64,000 nucleotides of DNA from DASVFB01 sp963766345 (GCA_963766345.1 CAVXZL010000012.1:806001-870000), one strand, 5' to 3'; positions 41,161 through 50,627 are shown, counted from the first letter of the stretch. A program made the numbers and translations. Notes: generated from the sequence alone by a model not told the origin.

Positions 41161-42797
41161 GGCGCGCGGCCGCGTTCGTGGCCGCGGCCGTCGCTGCGCT
41201 CGCCGCGGCGGGAGCCGCCGACGCCGCGCGTTTCGCGGTCGGCGTGGATCCGACGGCGTCGCTGCCGCGCGTCGCACGGGCTCTGCGCGCGTACGGCAGT
41301 GTCAGCCGCGAGCTCGGCCGCATGCGAGTGCTCGTCGTCGACGGGAAGAGCATCCGCGGCGTGAAGCGCGTCGACGGTGTGCGCTGGGCCGAGTGGCTCG
41401 GCTCGCGAGACCGCCGCGTCGCGTTCGTCCCGAACGACACCCTCGCGGCGAAGCAGTGGTATCTGCAGCGCGACCGGGCGTTCGACTTCTGGCCCGAGGC
41501 GCCGCTGCTTCCGCCGGTCAAGGTCGGGATCGTCGACTCGGGCATCGACCTCACGCACCCCGACCTCGCGACGCACGTGCTCCTTGCGCGCTCGTTCATC
41601 GGCGGCACGGTCACGGACGTCGACGGCCACGGGACGTTCATTGCCGGCGAGATCGCGGCGACGACGAACAACGGCCAGGGAATCGCCGGCATCGGCTTTC
41701 CTGCGCAGCTCCTCGTCGCGAAGGTGGTCCGCAGCGACGGGTCGATCTCCCTCGAGGCCGAGGCCAGGGGGATTCGCTGGGCGGTGGACAACGGCGCGCG
41801 TGTGATCAACCTCAGCCTGGGCGGCCTGCGCGACCCGGCGAACCTCTCCCGCGACACGTTCTCCCCGGTCGAGGCGGCTGCGGTGCAGTACGCCGTCGCG
41901 AAGGGCGCGCTCGTCGTGGCCGCCGTCGGCAACGTCGACGGACAGACGCCCACCTCCCCGTGGCCGTATGCGAGCTACCCGGCGGCGCTGCCGCACGTCG
42001 TCGGCGTCAGCTCGATCCGCGGCGACAACTCGGTCTCCGCCTTCTCGAACCACGACGCGATCTACAACGACATCGCCGCGCCGGGCGTGAACATCCTCTC
42101 GACGTTGCCGCTCGCGCTCACCCGCGCCAGCGTCGGCTGCGTCGACCAGGGTTACTCCGACTGCGGACCGGTCGAGTTTCGTAAGGCGCGTGGGACGTCG
42201 TTCGCCGCCGCGCAGGTCTCGGCGGCCGGCGCGCTGCTGCTCGCGCAGAACCCGGAGCTGACGGCCTCGCAGGCCGCGACGCTGCTCGAACGGTCCGCCG
42301 TCGATCTGAGCCCGGCCGACGGCTGCTCCGCCTGCACGCCCGGCCGCGATTCGCTCTCGGGCTGGGGGAGGCTCGACATCGCCGCGGCGCTGACGGCGGC
42401 CAGGGGCATCCTTCCGCACCGCGACTCCTTTGAGGCGAACGACGACGTCGGCGGGCACTCGGGCGTGCTGCTCAGGCGCGACGGGAAGGTCGCGGCGACG
42501 CTCGACTACTGGGACGACCCGTCGGACGTCTATCCGGTCGATCTCGTCGCGCGCCGCCGGCTGACGGTGTCCCTCAGCGGCTCGCTGAAGGGCACTGCCC
42601 GGATCGCTCTGTGGGGCCCGCGCGCGCGGACGGTCTCGGCTCTGTCGAGCGCGCATGCGCTGGCCCGGTCGACGCGCGTCGGCGCAACGCAGCGGTTGTC
42701 GTACGTCGCGCCGCCGGAGAACGGCGGCCGGTACTACGTGCAGGTCACGGTGCCGCGTCCGGCGTCCGGCGCGTACCTGCTCAGCTGGAAGCGCTGA
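41157..42797 (+). CDS. Secreted subtilisin-like serine protease (S8)
   Basis: A 546-residue protease. Residues 1-24 form a signal peptide (MRRAAAFVAAAVAALAAAGA); about 25-95 a propeptide; then the S8 domain with Asp127 (VGIVDSGIDLTHPD), His158 (DVDGHGTFIAGEIA), oxyanion Asn259 and Ser348 (RKARGTSFAAAQVSAAGALL). The last 130 residues resemble a pre-peptidase C-terminal beta domain (DSFEANDDVGG; YYVQVTVPRPASGAYLLSW). All catalytic residues are present. It is coupled to the SpoIID-type gene (4-bp overlap); wall remodelling plus proteolysis is a plausible shared theme. Its 3' end overlaps the convergent acetyltransferase gene by 17 bp. Confidence 0.9.
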   Translation: MRRAAAFVAAAVAALAAAGAADAARFAVGVDPTASLPRVARALRAYGSVSRELGRMRVLVVDGKSIRGVKRVDGVRWAEWLGSRDRRVAFVPNDTLAAKQWYLQRDRAFDFWPEAPLLPPVKVGIVDSGIDLTHPDLATHVLLARSFIGGTVTDVDGHGTFIAGEIAATTNNGQGIAGIGFPAQLLVAKVVRSDGSISLEAEARGIRWAVDNGARVINLSLGGLRDPANLSRDTFSPVEAAAVQYAVAKGALVVAAVGNVDGQTPTSPWPYASYPAALPHVVGVSSIRGDNSVSAFSNHDAIYNDIAAPGVNILSTLPLALTRASVGCVDQGYSDCGPVEFRKARGTSFAAAQVSAAGALLLAQNPELTASQAATLLERSAVDLSPADGCSACTPGRDSLSGWGRLDIAAALTAARGILPHRDSFEANDDVGGHSGVLLRRDGKVAATLDYWDDPSDVYPVDLVARRRLTVSLSGSLKGTARIALWGPRARTVSALSSAHALARSTRVGATQRLSYVAPPENGGRYYVQVTVPRPASGAYLLSWKR

Positions 42798-43431
42798 GCA
42801 GTTCGTCGTCGGGAACGTCGCGCAGCACGCGCGCGGGGTTGCCGACGACGATCTTCCGCGCCGGCACGTCCTTCGTCACGACGGCGCCCGCGCCGACGAA
42901 CGCCTCTTCGCCGATCTCGACGCCGGGACAGAGGATCGCGCCGCCGCCGACGCGGGCGCCACGGCGAATCGTCGGTCCCTTGATCAGTTCGTGACGCCGC
43001 TCGGTGCGGCCCATGAAGTTGTCGTTCGTCGTGACGACGCACGGCGCGATGAACACGTTGTCCTCGAGCGTCGAGTATGCGGTGATGTACGCGTCGGCCT
43101 GGATCTTCGTCAGGTCGCCGATCGTCGTGTCGTTCTCGACGAGCGAGCCGCGGCCGACCACGACGTCGTCGCCGATCGTGACGCGCTCGCGGACACACGC
43201 CTGGTCGCCGACGATCACTCGCGCGCCGAGCGTCGTCCCGGCGAACACGATCGCACCGGTCGAGACGATCGTCCCGTCGCCGAGCTGCGCCGGCGGCAGG
43301 TCCTCGCGCTTCGCGGTCGACCGCGGCGAGAGCGTCGGCTGCTTCCCGACGACCGCGCCCTCGAGCACCTTCACGCCCTCGCCGAGCACCGTGCCCGGGT
43401 AGACGATCGCGCTCGGATGGACGTCAGCCAT
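42781..43431 (-). CDS. Hexapeptide-repeat acetyltransferase (WbpD/WlbB-like)
   Basis: A 216-residue left-handed beta-helix protein with many [LIV]-G-x-x-x-x repeats (VLGEGVKVLEGAVVGK; IGDDVVVGRGSLVENDTTIG) and the ending VPARKIVVGNPARVLRDV typical of N-acetyltransferases that act on UDP-3-amino sugars. The Asn-rich NDNFMGR segment lies where the catalytic His or Asn region sits in WbpD. It is the last gene of the amino-sugar operon, overlapping the oxidoreductase gene by 8 bp. In the known route it would add the 3-N-acetyl group to UDP-GlcNAc3NA. Confidence 0.83.
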   Translation of the reverse strand: MADVHPSAIVYPGTVLGEGVKVLEGAVVGKQPTLSPRSTAKREDLPPAQLGDGTIVSTGAIVFAGTTLGARVIVGDQACVRERVTIGDDVVVGRGSLVENDTTIGDLTKIQADAYITAYSTLEDNVFIAPCVVTTNDNFMGRTERRHELIKGPTIRRGARVGGGAILCPGVEIGEEAFVGAGAVVTKDVPARKIVVGNPARVLRDVPDDELLSASS

Positions 43432-44392
43432 CGAGTGACGCCTGGAGACGCTCGAGCGTGCGCACGACCTTGAGCCCGTCGCCGGCGACGCGTCCGCTGT
43501 CGCCGTTGCCGTCGACCAGCTCCAGGAACGCCTGGCACTCGAGCTTCAGCGGCTCGGCGGGCGGGATCTTCGGGCTGAAGACGTCGCCGCTCCGCGTCAG
43601 CCATTCGCCGTAGCTCGTCGGCGCGGACTCCGGCGCCTTGTCGTAGATCGTCACCTTCTGGTCGAGCTCCATGTCGTCGAAGACGACCATCTTCTCGCGG
43701 CCGACGACGGTGATGCGCCGCATCTTGTGCGGATCGAGCCACGACAGGTGCATGTGCGCGATGCGTCCAGAGGGGAAGCGCAGGTAGCAGAACACGACGT
43801 CCTCGACGCCTTCGGTGAGGAAGTCCCGGCCGTGCGCGATCACCTCCGACGGCTCCTCGTCGAGAAGGTAGAGCACGACCGAGAGGTCGTGCACGCCGAG
43901 CGACCAGAGCGCGTTCTCGTCGCGGCGGATCTTGCCGAGGTTCTGACGGTTGCCGTAGACGCACAGCACCTCGCCGAGGTCGCCCGCGTCGATCAGCTCC
44001 TTGAGCTTCTGCACGCCGGGGTGGTAGAGCAGGAGGTGGCCCGGCATGAGCACACGCTGTCGCTCGTGCGCGAGCGCGACGAGCTCCTCCATCTCCGAGG
44101 CACGCATCGCCGGCGGCTTCTCGACGAGCGCGTGCTTGCCGGCCTCGAGCGCACGCTTCGCCAGCGCGTAGTGCGTCGGCACCGGCGTTGCGATCACGAC
44201 GGCGTCGATCGAGTCGTCCGCTAGGAGCTCCTCGTAGTCGGCGTACATCTTCGCGGCCGGATGGCGCGCGGCGAACCGCTCGCGCAACGACTCGTCGAGA
44301 TCGCAGAGGGCCGCGAGCGCGCCGAGCTCGTCGAAGTTCCGCGCGAGGTTGGGGCCCCAGTAGCCGAGGCCGACGACGGCGACCCTGCTCAC
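43424..44392 (-). CDS. Gfo/Idh/MocA oxidoreductase (WbpB/WlbA-like)
   Basis: A 322-residue NAD(P)-dependent sugar dehydrogenase. N-terminal Rossmann fold RVAVVGLGYWGPNLARNF; VVIATPVPTHYALAKRALEA; the conserved Glu-Lys-Pro of HALVEKPPA (about 93); and the C-terminal beta-sheet domain with the GVHDLSVVLYLL His motif. In the Pseudomonas wbp and Bordetella wlb clusters the equivalent enzyme oxidises C3 of UDP-GlcNAcA before transamination. Four-base overlap with the upstream dehydrogenase gene. Confidence 0.87.
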   Translation of the reverse strand: MSRVAVVGLGYWGPNLARNFDELGALAALCDLDESLRERFAARHPAAKMYADYEELLADDSIDAVVIATPVPTHYALAKRALEAGKHALVEKPPAMRASEMEELVALAHERQRVLMPGHLLLYHPGVQKLKELIDAGDLGEVLCVYGNRQNLGKIRRDENALWSLGVHDLSVVLYLLDEEPSEVIAHGRDFLTEGVEDVVFCYLRFPSGRIAHMHLSWLDPHKMRRITVVGREKMVVFDDMELDQKVTIYDKAPESAPTSYGEWLTRSGDVFSPKIPPAEPLKLECQAFLELVDGNGDSGRVAGDGLKVVRTLERLQASLDG

Positions 44393-45645
44393 AGCTTCCA
44401 GACCTTGCCGTCGACCTCCGCGCCCTTCGTGGCGTTACGGAAGTCGACGATCACCTTGCCGCGCCGCACGACGTCCGCGTAGTCGATCGACGAGTGCGCG
44501 GTGACGATCACGACGCAGTCGTACGCCTCCGGCTCGAGGTCGACCGACGTCAGCCCGTCGAAGGTCGCGACGTACGGATCGTGGTACGCGACGTCCGCGC
44601 CCGCCTTGCCCAGGAGCTCCATCAGCTTCTCCGCCGGCGACTCGCGAACGTCGTCGATGTCCGCCTTGTACGCGACGCCGAGGACGAGGACCTTCGAGCC
44701 GCTGAGGGACTTCTGCGCTCCGTGATTCAACGCCTGCGAGACGACCGAGCGGCAGAAGTACGGCATGTTGTTGTTCACCTCGCCGGCGAGCTCGATGAAG
44801 CGTGTCGAGAAGTCGAACTCGCGCGCCTTCCACGTGAGGTAGAACGGGTCGATCGGAATGCAATGGCCGCCGAGGCCGGGGCCCGGCTTGAACGACATGA
44901 AGCCGAACGGCTTCGTCGCGGCGGCTTCGACCACCTCCCAGACGTCGATGTCCATCCGGTCGCAGAGCTGCGCGAGCTCGTTCACGAGCGCGATGTTCAC
45001 CGAGCGGAAGATGTTCTCGAGCAGCTTCGTCAGCTCGGCCGCCTCCGGCGTCGACACGGTGTGTACGTCCTCGATCACCTCGCCGTAGAGCGCTGCGGCT
45101 GCCTCGGTGGAGGCCGCGTCGACTCCGCCCACGACCTTCGGCGTCGTCTTCGTCGTGTAGCGCTCGTTGCCGGGGTCGACGCGCTCGGGCGAGAACGCGA
45201 GGTGGAAATCGGCGCCGGCCTTCAGGCCGCTGCCCTCCTCGAGCAGCGGCTGCAGGATCTCGCGCGTCGTGCCCGGGTACGTCGTCGACTCGAGCACCAC
45301 GAGCTGCCCCTCGTGCAGGTGCGGAGCCAGGCTCCGCGCGGCGCTCTCGATGTACGAGAGATCGGGTTCGCGCTGGCGCGAGAGCGGCGTCGGCACGGCG
45401 ATCAGGACGGCGTTCGCCTCGCGCGCCTCGGCGTAGTCCGTCGTCGCGCTGATCGCGCCGGACTCCACGAGCGGCTTCAGCGCCTCCGACGGGACGTCCT
45501 TGATGTGGCTCTCGCCGCGGTTGAGCGCGTCGACGATTCGGGGCACGACGTCGACGAGCACGACCTTGCGGCCGGACTCCGCGAACGTGTGCGCTAGCGG
45601 CACGCCGACGTAGCCCGCGCCGATGACGGCGATGTCCCAGCTCAT
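44389..45645 (-). CDS. UDP-N-acetyl-hexosamine 6-dehydrogenase (WbpA/WecC-like)
   Basis: A 418-residue UDP-sugar dehydrogenase that oxidises C6 of a UDP-N-acetylhexosamine to the uronic acid. Marks: IAVIGAGYVGVPLAHTFAES (NAD site), VLESTTYPGTTREIL and FSPERVDPGNE (both diagnostic of the WbpA/WecC group), ELTKLLENIFRSVNIALVNE, the catalytic Cys in GPGLGGHCIPIDPFYL (about 268) and VLGVAYKADIDDVRESPAEK. Whether the substrate is UDP-GlcNAc or UDP-ManNAc depends on when the epimerase encoded upstream acts. Four-base overlaps on both sides. Confidence 0.9.
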   Translation of the reverse strand: MSWDIAVIGAGYVGVPLAHTFAESGRKVVLVDVVPRIVDALNRGESHIKDVPSEALKPLVESGAISATTDYAEAREANAVLIAVPTPLSRQREPDLSYIESAARSLAPHLHEGQLVVLESTTYPGTTREILQPLLEEGSGLKAGADFHLAFSPERVDPGNERYTTKTTPKVVGGVDAASTEAAAALYGEVIEDVHTVSTPEAAELTKLLENIFRSVNIALVNELAQLCDRMDIDVWEVVEAAATKPFGFMSFKPGPGLGGHCIPIDPFYLTWKAREFDFSTRFIELAGEVNNNMPYFCRSVVSQALNHGAQKSLSGSKVLVLGVAYKADIDDVRESPAEKLMELLGKAGADVAYHDPYVATFDGLTSVDLEPEAYDCVVIVTAHSSIDYADVVRRGKVIVDFRNATKGAEVDGKVWKL

Positions 45646-46679
45646 TCCGGGCGCGAAGGGTACAGAGCGTCGACGATGCGTCCGGCGGCCCTGCCGTCGC
45701 CGTACAGTGTCGGCGCGTCGTCGGGAAAGCTTGCGCGTTCGAGCGCCGCACCCAGATCGCGCAGGTCACTCGGGTCGACGAGCGTGTTCGCGCCGGCGCG
45801 GACGGTGTCCATCCACTCCGTCGCCGGGCGCAGGGTGACGCACGGGACGCGAAGCCAGTACGCCTCCTTCTGCAAACCGCCGGAATCGGTCACGACACGC
45901 GAAGCGCCCGCGACGAGCGCGAGCATATCGAGGTATCCGATCGGAGGCACGACCTGCAGCGACGGTGCCGGCTCGATCCGGTGCTCGTCCATGACGTGCC
46001 GGGTGCGCGGGTGAACGGGAAAGACGAACGTCCAGCCGGTTTCGCCGGCCGCAGCGATGATCCCGCGCAGGCGCTCCGGCTCGGTGTTCGCGGCGCGGTG
46101 CAGCGTGAGGACTGCGTACGGCGTCTCGTACGTGGCGGGCTTGCGCAGCGCGATCGGCTTGAACAGGTCGAGCGCGTCGCGCATGACGTCGCCCACGACT
46201 TCGATTCGACCCGAGTCGCCTTCCGCGAGAAGAGTCGCGCTCGACTGCTCGTCGGGAGCGAGGCGCAGCTGCGCGATTCGGTCGACCTCGATCCGGTTCC
46301 GCTCCTCCGGCATCGAGAGATCGCCGCTTCGCAGACCTGCCTCGACGTGCGCGAGCGGAGCGCCCTCCGCGACCGCCGCTCGTGCGCCCGCGAGCGTCGA
46401 GTTCGTGTCGCCGTAGACGAGCACCCAGTCCGGCCGCTCGCGCCGCGCTGCCTCGCGGATGTGCGGCTCCATCGCGTCGGGGTCCGACGTGTGGAGGTCG
46501 AGCCGATAGGTCGGCTCTGCGAGCTCGAGCTCGTCGAAGAAGACCTGCGACAGCTCCGGGTCGTAGTGCTGGCCCGTGTGCAGCACGACCTCCTCGACGC
46601 CTGCCTCGCGAAGCGCGAGCGACATCGGCGCCGACTTCACGAACTGCGGGCGGTTGCCCACGATGGAGAGCACCTTCAC
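45642..46679 (-). CDS. wecB: UDP-N-acetylglucosamine 2-epimerase (non-hydrolysing)
   Basis: A 345-residue GT-B-fold epimerase interconverting UDP-GlcNAc and UDP-ManNAc (or, in WbpI, the diacetamido uronic acid forms). Marks: KVLSIVGNRPQFVKSAPM, VLHTGQHYDPELSQVFFDEL, VYGDTNSTLAGA, AHVEAGLRSGDLSMPEERNR, LTLHRAAN (active-site His; family TxHRREN) and VVTDSGGLQKEAYWLRVPCV. The start is GTG 46679, giving the canonical first residues; a TAGGCT hexamer lies 7 nt upstream. First gene of the four-gene operon. Confidence 0.9.
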   Translation of the reverse strand: MKVLSIVGNRPQFVKSAPMSLALREAGVEEVVLHTGQHYDPELSQVFFDELELAEPTYRLDLHTSDPDAMEPHIREAARRERPDWVLVYGDTNSTLAGARAAVAEGAPLAHVEAGLRSGDLSMPEERNRIEVDRIAQLRLAPDEQSSATLLAEGDSGRIEVVGDVMRDALDLFKPIALRKPATYETPYAVLTLHRAANTEPERLRGIIAAAGETGWTFVFPVHPRTRHVMDEHRIEPAPSLQVVPPIGYLDMLALVAGASRVVTDSGGLQKEAYWLRVPCVTLRPATEWMDTVRAGANTLVDPSDLRDLGAALERASFPDDAPTLYGDGRAAGRIVDALYPSRPE

Positions 46680-46686
46680 CGCGGCA

Positions 46687-46692
46687 AGCCTA
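46687..46692 (-). promoter_or_regulatory. -10-like hexamer of the amino-sugar operon
   Basis: On the - strand TAGGCT ends 7 nt before the GTG at 46679, which rules against the longer reading frame that starts 36 bp upstream. Confidence 0.4.
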
Positions 46693-46742
46693 GGCGGGAC
46701 TGCCGCCGCGCTCACGAGGAGCGCGGCGGCAGTCGCGTCAGC

Positions 46743-49586
46743 TCAGTGCGGCCCGGGCCGCAGCGTGAGCCGGTACGCCCCGCGGCCGTGCGTCGCCGCG
46801 TAGATGTACCGGTTGGGCCCGTGCTGCGCCTTCGCAAGCGTCAGCCCGGATACCGCGGCCATCGGCAGGCCGTCGGAGACGGGCGTCCACGTCTGTGCCC
46901 CAGGCGTCAGCGTGAAGACGCTGAAGTCGGTCGAGATGTAGATGTCGCCCGTCGCGGTGTCGAGAACCGCGTCATTGACCGGCTGGTCGCCGATGTCGTA
47001 CGAGAGGTCCGTCCACGTCGAGAGCCCGCTGTTCGGATCGAACACGACGTCGAAGACGTGGCCGGGCGTCGTCGGGGTCGACACGTTGAACCCGGAGAAC
47101 GTGACGATCGCGTGGTTCGGGTTCGTCGGATCGGCGTAGATCGACGAGACGGCGCGGTTCGGCGTCGCCGTCGAGTCGTCGTCGAGGCGGGTGAACGTCA
47201 CCGTCGACGGGTCGGCTGCGTTGATGTTCCTCGAGATCAGCACCCGGCCTGCTCCGGTGCCGGCCCACATCGTGCCGTCGTCCTGGCCGCGCGAGAGAGC
47301 GGAGATCGTGTTGCCGCCCTTCGTCTGACCGTACGGCGAGGTCGCTGTGCTGTTCGTCAGCGTCGACGTGCCGAGCTTCGGCCAGTCGGCCGCTGCGCCA
47401 CAGACCCCGGTGAACTGCAGGTTCTCCGGGTCCTTGCCGGGGATGGTCGTCACGTTGCAGTGCTGCTCCAGGAACGCGCGATCGCCGCCCCCGTCCGACG
47501 TCCGCCAGACGCTCTGCGCGCCGACGAAGATCGTCTTCGTCCGTACCGGATCGGAGACCGTCGGTGAGCAGAAGCGGTCCGACTCGGGGAAGTTGACGAT
47601 GAAGCGGTCGCCGATCCAGAGCCAGGTGTTCTGGTTGAAGTCGTCGTAGTTGATGTCCATCTGTCCGTTTGTGTACGTGTGGAAGCGGAAGTGGGGATCG
47701 GAGGCGTCGAACCCGCTGTCGCATCCGTCACCGGTGAGCGGCAGCTCCCAGGTCTTCGAGCCCGTGAACATGATCGTGCCGTTGTCCTGCAGCCCGGCCA
47801 TCGCCTCGTTGTCCTTGAACGGGCTGACCGAGATGCTGTACATCTGGATCGTCCCGAGCCCCGCGTTCACGACCTGGAGCTCGCTCGGGATCTTGCTCAG
47901 CCACTGCTTGCACTCCGTGACGTAGGCAGGGTTGATCGCGTCGAGCCCGCGGTCGTCGCACTGGCTCGAGGCGTCCGCCCACTGACCGCTCGTGCGAATG
48001 AGACCGCCGTCGGAGCCGACGAAGAACTTGTCGGGATTGCCCGGCACGAACGCGATCGCGTGCTGATCCGGGTGCATTGACTCGCCGCCGACGTCCCCGG
48101 TCGCGTCGTTCCACGTCGCTCCGGCGTCCATCGACATGAGCACCGCGCGTCCGTTCGAGCGCGGGCCGACGACCTGACTAACCTGGAACTCGTACGGCCC
48201 CAGCTCCTCGTAGTGCATGAGCCCCGCGACGACGACCATGTCGGGCCGGTCGGGCGGCGACATGATCGACATGTCGTACGAGCACTGTCCTCCGAATGCG
48301 GAGACGCAGTAGTTGTAGACCGCGAACCCGGGCGTGCCGTCGGTCGAGTTCGACAGGCGCGTCCAGCCCGGATTCGGACACGTCAGGGGAGTTCCCGAGC
48401 ACGTGCCGACCAGCGTCGCGGCCGCTTGGCCCGCGTCGTCGACGCGGTAGACCTGCGCGCCCTGGCCGCCTCCGCTTGCATCGCCGAGGTAGATGCGCGT
48501 CTTGCCGTTCGGCAGCGCCACCGGCGAGAAGGTGAAGCGGCTCCGGTTCTCCTGGAAGATCGGCGTCCAGGTCCCGGCTGCCCCACCGGACGTCGAGCGG
48601 AGGAGTCCGCCCGTCGTGCTCGACGCGGATGTCGCATACACCGTGTTCGGGTCGTTCGGGTCGAACTTGACCTCGTTGGCGGTTGCCGGCAGTACGAGCG
48701 AGAACGTCGCGCCGCCGTCCGTCGACGCGTACACGCCGAGGGTCGGCAACGTCGGCGTTCCGACCGCTCCGACGCTCGTCGAGTTCGAGCCCTCGCCCCG
48801 CGTGCCGGAGCGCGTGCCGATGAGGATGTGGTTCGCGTCGCCCGGCTGGACCGCGACCCACACGATCGACCGGTTGTTCGCGACGGCGACCGAACCGGGC
48901 ACGAGGCTCCAGTGGTTGCCCTCGTCGGTCGACCTGTAGAGACCGAGGCCGGCCTCGCTGTCGCCGCTCGCGTTCCCCTCGCCGGTGCCGGCGTAGACCG
49001 TCCGTCCCGTCGCGTCGTTCGGGTCGACGGCCAGCGAGCCGATCGCGTTCGTCGGGATGTCGGCGGAGACCTGCTGCCAGTTCGGCTGCTTGGTCAGGGC
49101 GTTGTTCGTCCGCCAGACACCGCCGCCCGCGGCGCCGATGAAGAGCGTGCAGTCACCGTTGTTCGGACAGTGACCCATCGTCACGGCGGTCTCGCGGCCG
49201 GACCACTGCGTCGGCTTGATGAAGGACTGCGTGCCGAACTTGTCGACGTTGAGCGTGTCCGGCCCGATGGAGTCCCACTTCGAGAAGGGCTTCGGGCCCT
49301 TCTTCTGGAGCTTGTCGTTCGCCTTGATCGCGCCCTGGACCTCCAGCGGCGTGACCTCTGAGGCGGGATACGCGCGGTCGGCGTACGCCTGAGCCTCTGG
49401 CCCGTCCGCGGCTCCGCCGTTCTGCTGCTGCTCGAGGATGCTCTCGTGCGCCAGACGCGAGGCGCCCGGCCTAAAGGCCGCAGAGGGCCCCGTCGTCGAC
49501 GACGCATGTGCGAGTACGAGCGCGAGCGCCGCTGCCGCGCCCGCCAATACGAAGATGACGGCTGTGCGCCGCCGCAGCTTTGCCAT
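46743..49586 (-). CDS. Large secreted beta-propeller protein (BNR/VPS10-like)
   Basis: A 947-residue protein with an N-terminal signal or anchor helix (MAKLRRRTAVIFVLAGAAAA). It contains about ten propeller blades marked by repeated Asp-box-like motifs: SGLGLYRSTDEGNHWSLVPG-type units, LGVYASTDGGATFSLVLP, LLRSTSGGAAGTWTPIF, VLMSMDAGATWNDATG, IYISTDFSVFTL. Other segments (VDPNDATGRTVYAGTGEGN; ATHGRGAYRLTL at the end) are typical of secreted 'glycosyl hydrolase, BNR repeat' proteins. No sialidase catalytic residues are obvious, so a binding or matrix role is as likely as an enzymatic one. The start is preceded by AAGGGGG. It is transcribed towards the sugar operon. Confidence 0.8.
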   Translation of the reverse strand: MAKLRRRTAVIFVLAGAAAALALVLAHASSTTGPSAAFRPGASRLAHESILEQQQNGGAADGPEAQAYADRAYPASEVTPLEVQGAIKANDKLQKKGPKPFSKWDSIGPDTLNVDKFGTQSFIKPTQWSGRETAVTMGHCPNNGDCTLFIGAAGGGVWRTNNALTKQPNWQQVSADIPTNAIGSLAVDPNDATGRTVYAGTGEGNASGDSEAGLGLYRSTDEGNHWSLVPGSVAVANNRSIVWVAVQPGDANHILIGTRSGTRGEGSNSTSVGAVGTPTLPTLGVYASTDGGATFSLVLPATANEVKFDPNDPNTVYATSASSTTGGLLRSTSGGAAGTWTPIFQENRSRFTFSPVALPNGKTRIYLGDASGGGQGAQVYRVDDAGQAAATLVGTCSGTPLTCPNPGWTRLSNSTDGTPGFAVYNYCVSAFGGQCSYDMSIMSPPDRPDMVVVAGLMHYEELGPYEFQVSQVVGPRSNGRAVLMSMDAGATWNDATGDVGGESMHPDQHAIAFVPGNPDKFFVGSDGGLIRTSGQWADASSQCDDRGLDAINPAYVTECKQWLSKIPSELQVVNAGLGTIQMYSISVSPFKDNEAMAGLQDNGTIMFTGSKTWELPLTGDGCDSGFDASDPHFRFHTYTNGQMDINYDDFNQNTWLWIGDRFIVNFPESDRFCSPTVSDPVRTKTIFVGAQSVWRTSDGGGDRAFLEQHCNVTTIPGKDPENLQFTGVCGAAADWPKLGTSTLTNSTATSPYGQTKGGNTISALSRGQDDGTMWAGTGAGRVLISRNINAADPSTVTFTRLDDDSTATPNRAVSSIYADPTNPNHAIVTFSGFNVSTPTTPGHVFDVVFDPNSGLSTWTDLSYDIGDQPVNDAVLDTATGDIYISTDFSVFTLTPGAQTWTPVSDGLPMAAVSGLTLAKAQHGPNRYIYAATHGRGAYRLTLRPGPH

Positions 49587-49651
49587 GTGGGTCGGCCCCC
49601 TTGGTCCGGATACAAAGAAGATTTGGATATTTCCCTATACGGACGGCCGCG

Positions 49652-50627
49652 TCAAGGTGCGCAACCGGAGGGTTCATCGCACGATGCAGATTCGACAAGG
49701 CGGCGCCCGAGCGCCGCAACGCTGTCCCGGAGCTCGTCCGGACGCCTGATCGTGAAGCCGCAGCCGAGCCCAGCGAGGACGCCCGCCATCCAGTCGAGCG
49801 AGCTGACGCGCATCCGCAGGAGCGTGCCGTTTCCGTCCGGGGCCAGCTCTGCGAGCGTTGCCGGCAGGCGCTCCGCCGCCCGCTCGGGCGCGAGGTCGAG
49901 CAGCACCTCGACCTCCCACGGCCAGGGAACGCGCGCGAGCGAGCGCCGCACGTGCGCGACCGCGTCGAAGCCTTCGGGCGGCGTGACGGCGGCCGACTCG
50001 GCGAGCTCGGCGTCGTCGATGCGGTCGACGCGGAACGTGCGGAGGTCGTCTCGGCCGTGGTCGTGCGCGGCGAGGTACCAGCGTCCGGAGTGGACGACGA
50101 GCCCGAGCGGGCTGAGCTCGCGTCGTGACTCCTCGCCTTCGAAGGTCCGGTAGCGGACGCGGATGCGCCGGCGGCGACGGACGGCATCGGCAAGGAGGAG
50201 CGCGGCGCGCGCCGGCGATCGGCGAAGTCGTCCCGGGCGCGGTCGTGAAGCCGAGCGTCGATTCGAGCGCCTCGACGCGGCTGCGGACCGCCTCGGGCAG
50301 GACGCGGTGGATCTTCGCGAGCGCGCCCTCCACGCCGTCGGTTGCGAGCCCGAGCCGCCCGGCGGCGACGAGCCCGAAGACGACCGCCGCCGCCTCGTCG
50401 TCCGCGAGCATGAGCGGGGGCAGCCGGAAGCCGGGCCGGAGGCGGTACCCGCCGCCGACGCCGCGCTCGCCCTCGATCGGGATGCCGAGCTCCTGCAGCG
50501 TCACGACGTACCGGCGGACGGTGCGCCGTTCGATTCCGAGCTCGTCGGCGAGCTCACGTCCCGTGACGAGGGGTCGCGTCTGCAGGAGCTCGAGCAGCTG
50601 GAAGAGGCGCGACGCCGGCGCGGTCAC
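49652..50627 (-). CDS. WYL-domain transcriptional regulator, frameshifted
   Basis: A DeoR-like winged helix (LFQLLELLQTRPLVTGRELA and ERRTVRRYVVTLQELGIPIE, about 5-60) is followed by the WYL linker (GVGGGYRLRPGFRLPPLMLA). The frame then breaks around 50204-50213; with one base fewer, the sequence continues as ALLLADAVRRRRRIRVRYRT, HSGRWYLAAHDHGRDDLRTF (the W-Y-L motif) and a WCX domain ending at 49652. The combined length is about 324 residues, standard for PafC-like regulators, which bind nucleic acid fragments or small ligands and often control DNA damage genes. It is divergent from the APC permease, which is a candidate target. Confidence 0.8.
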
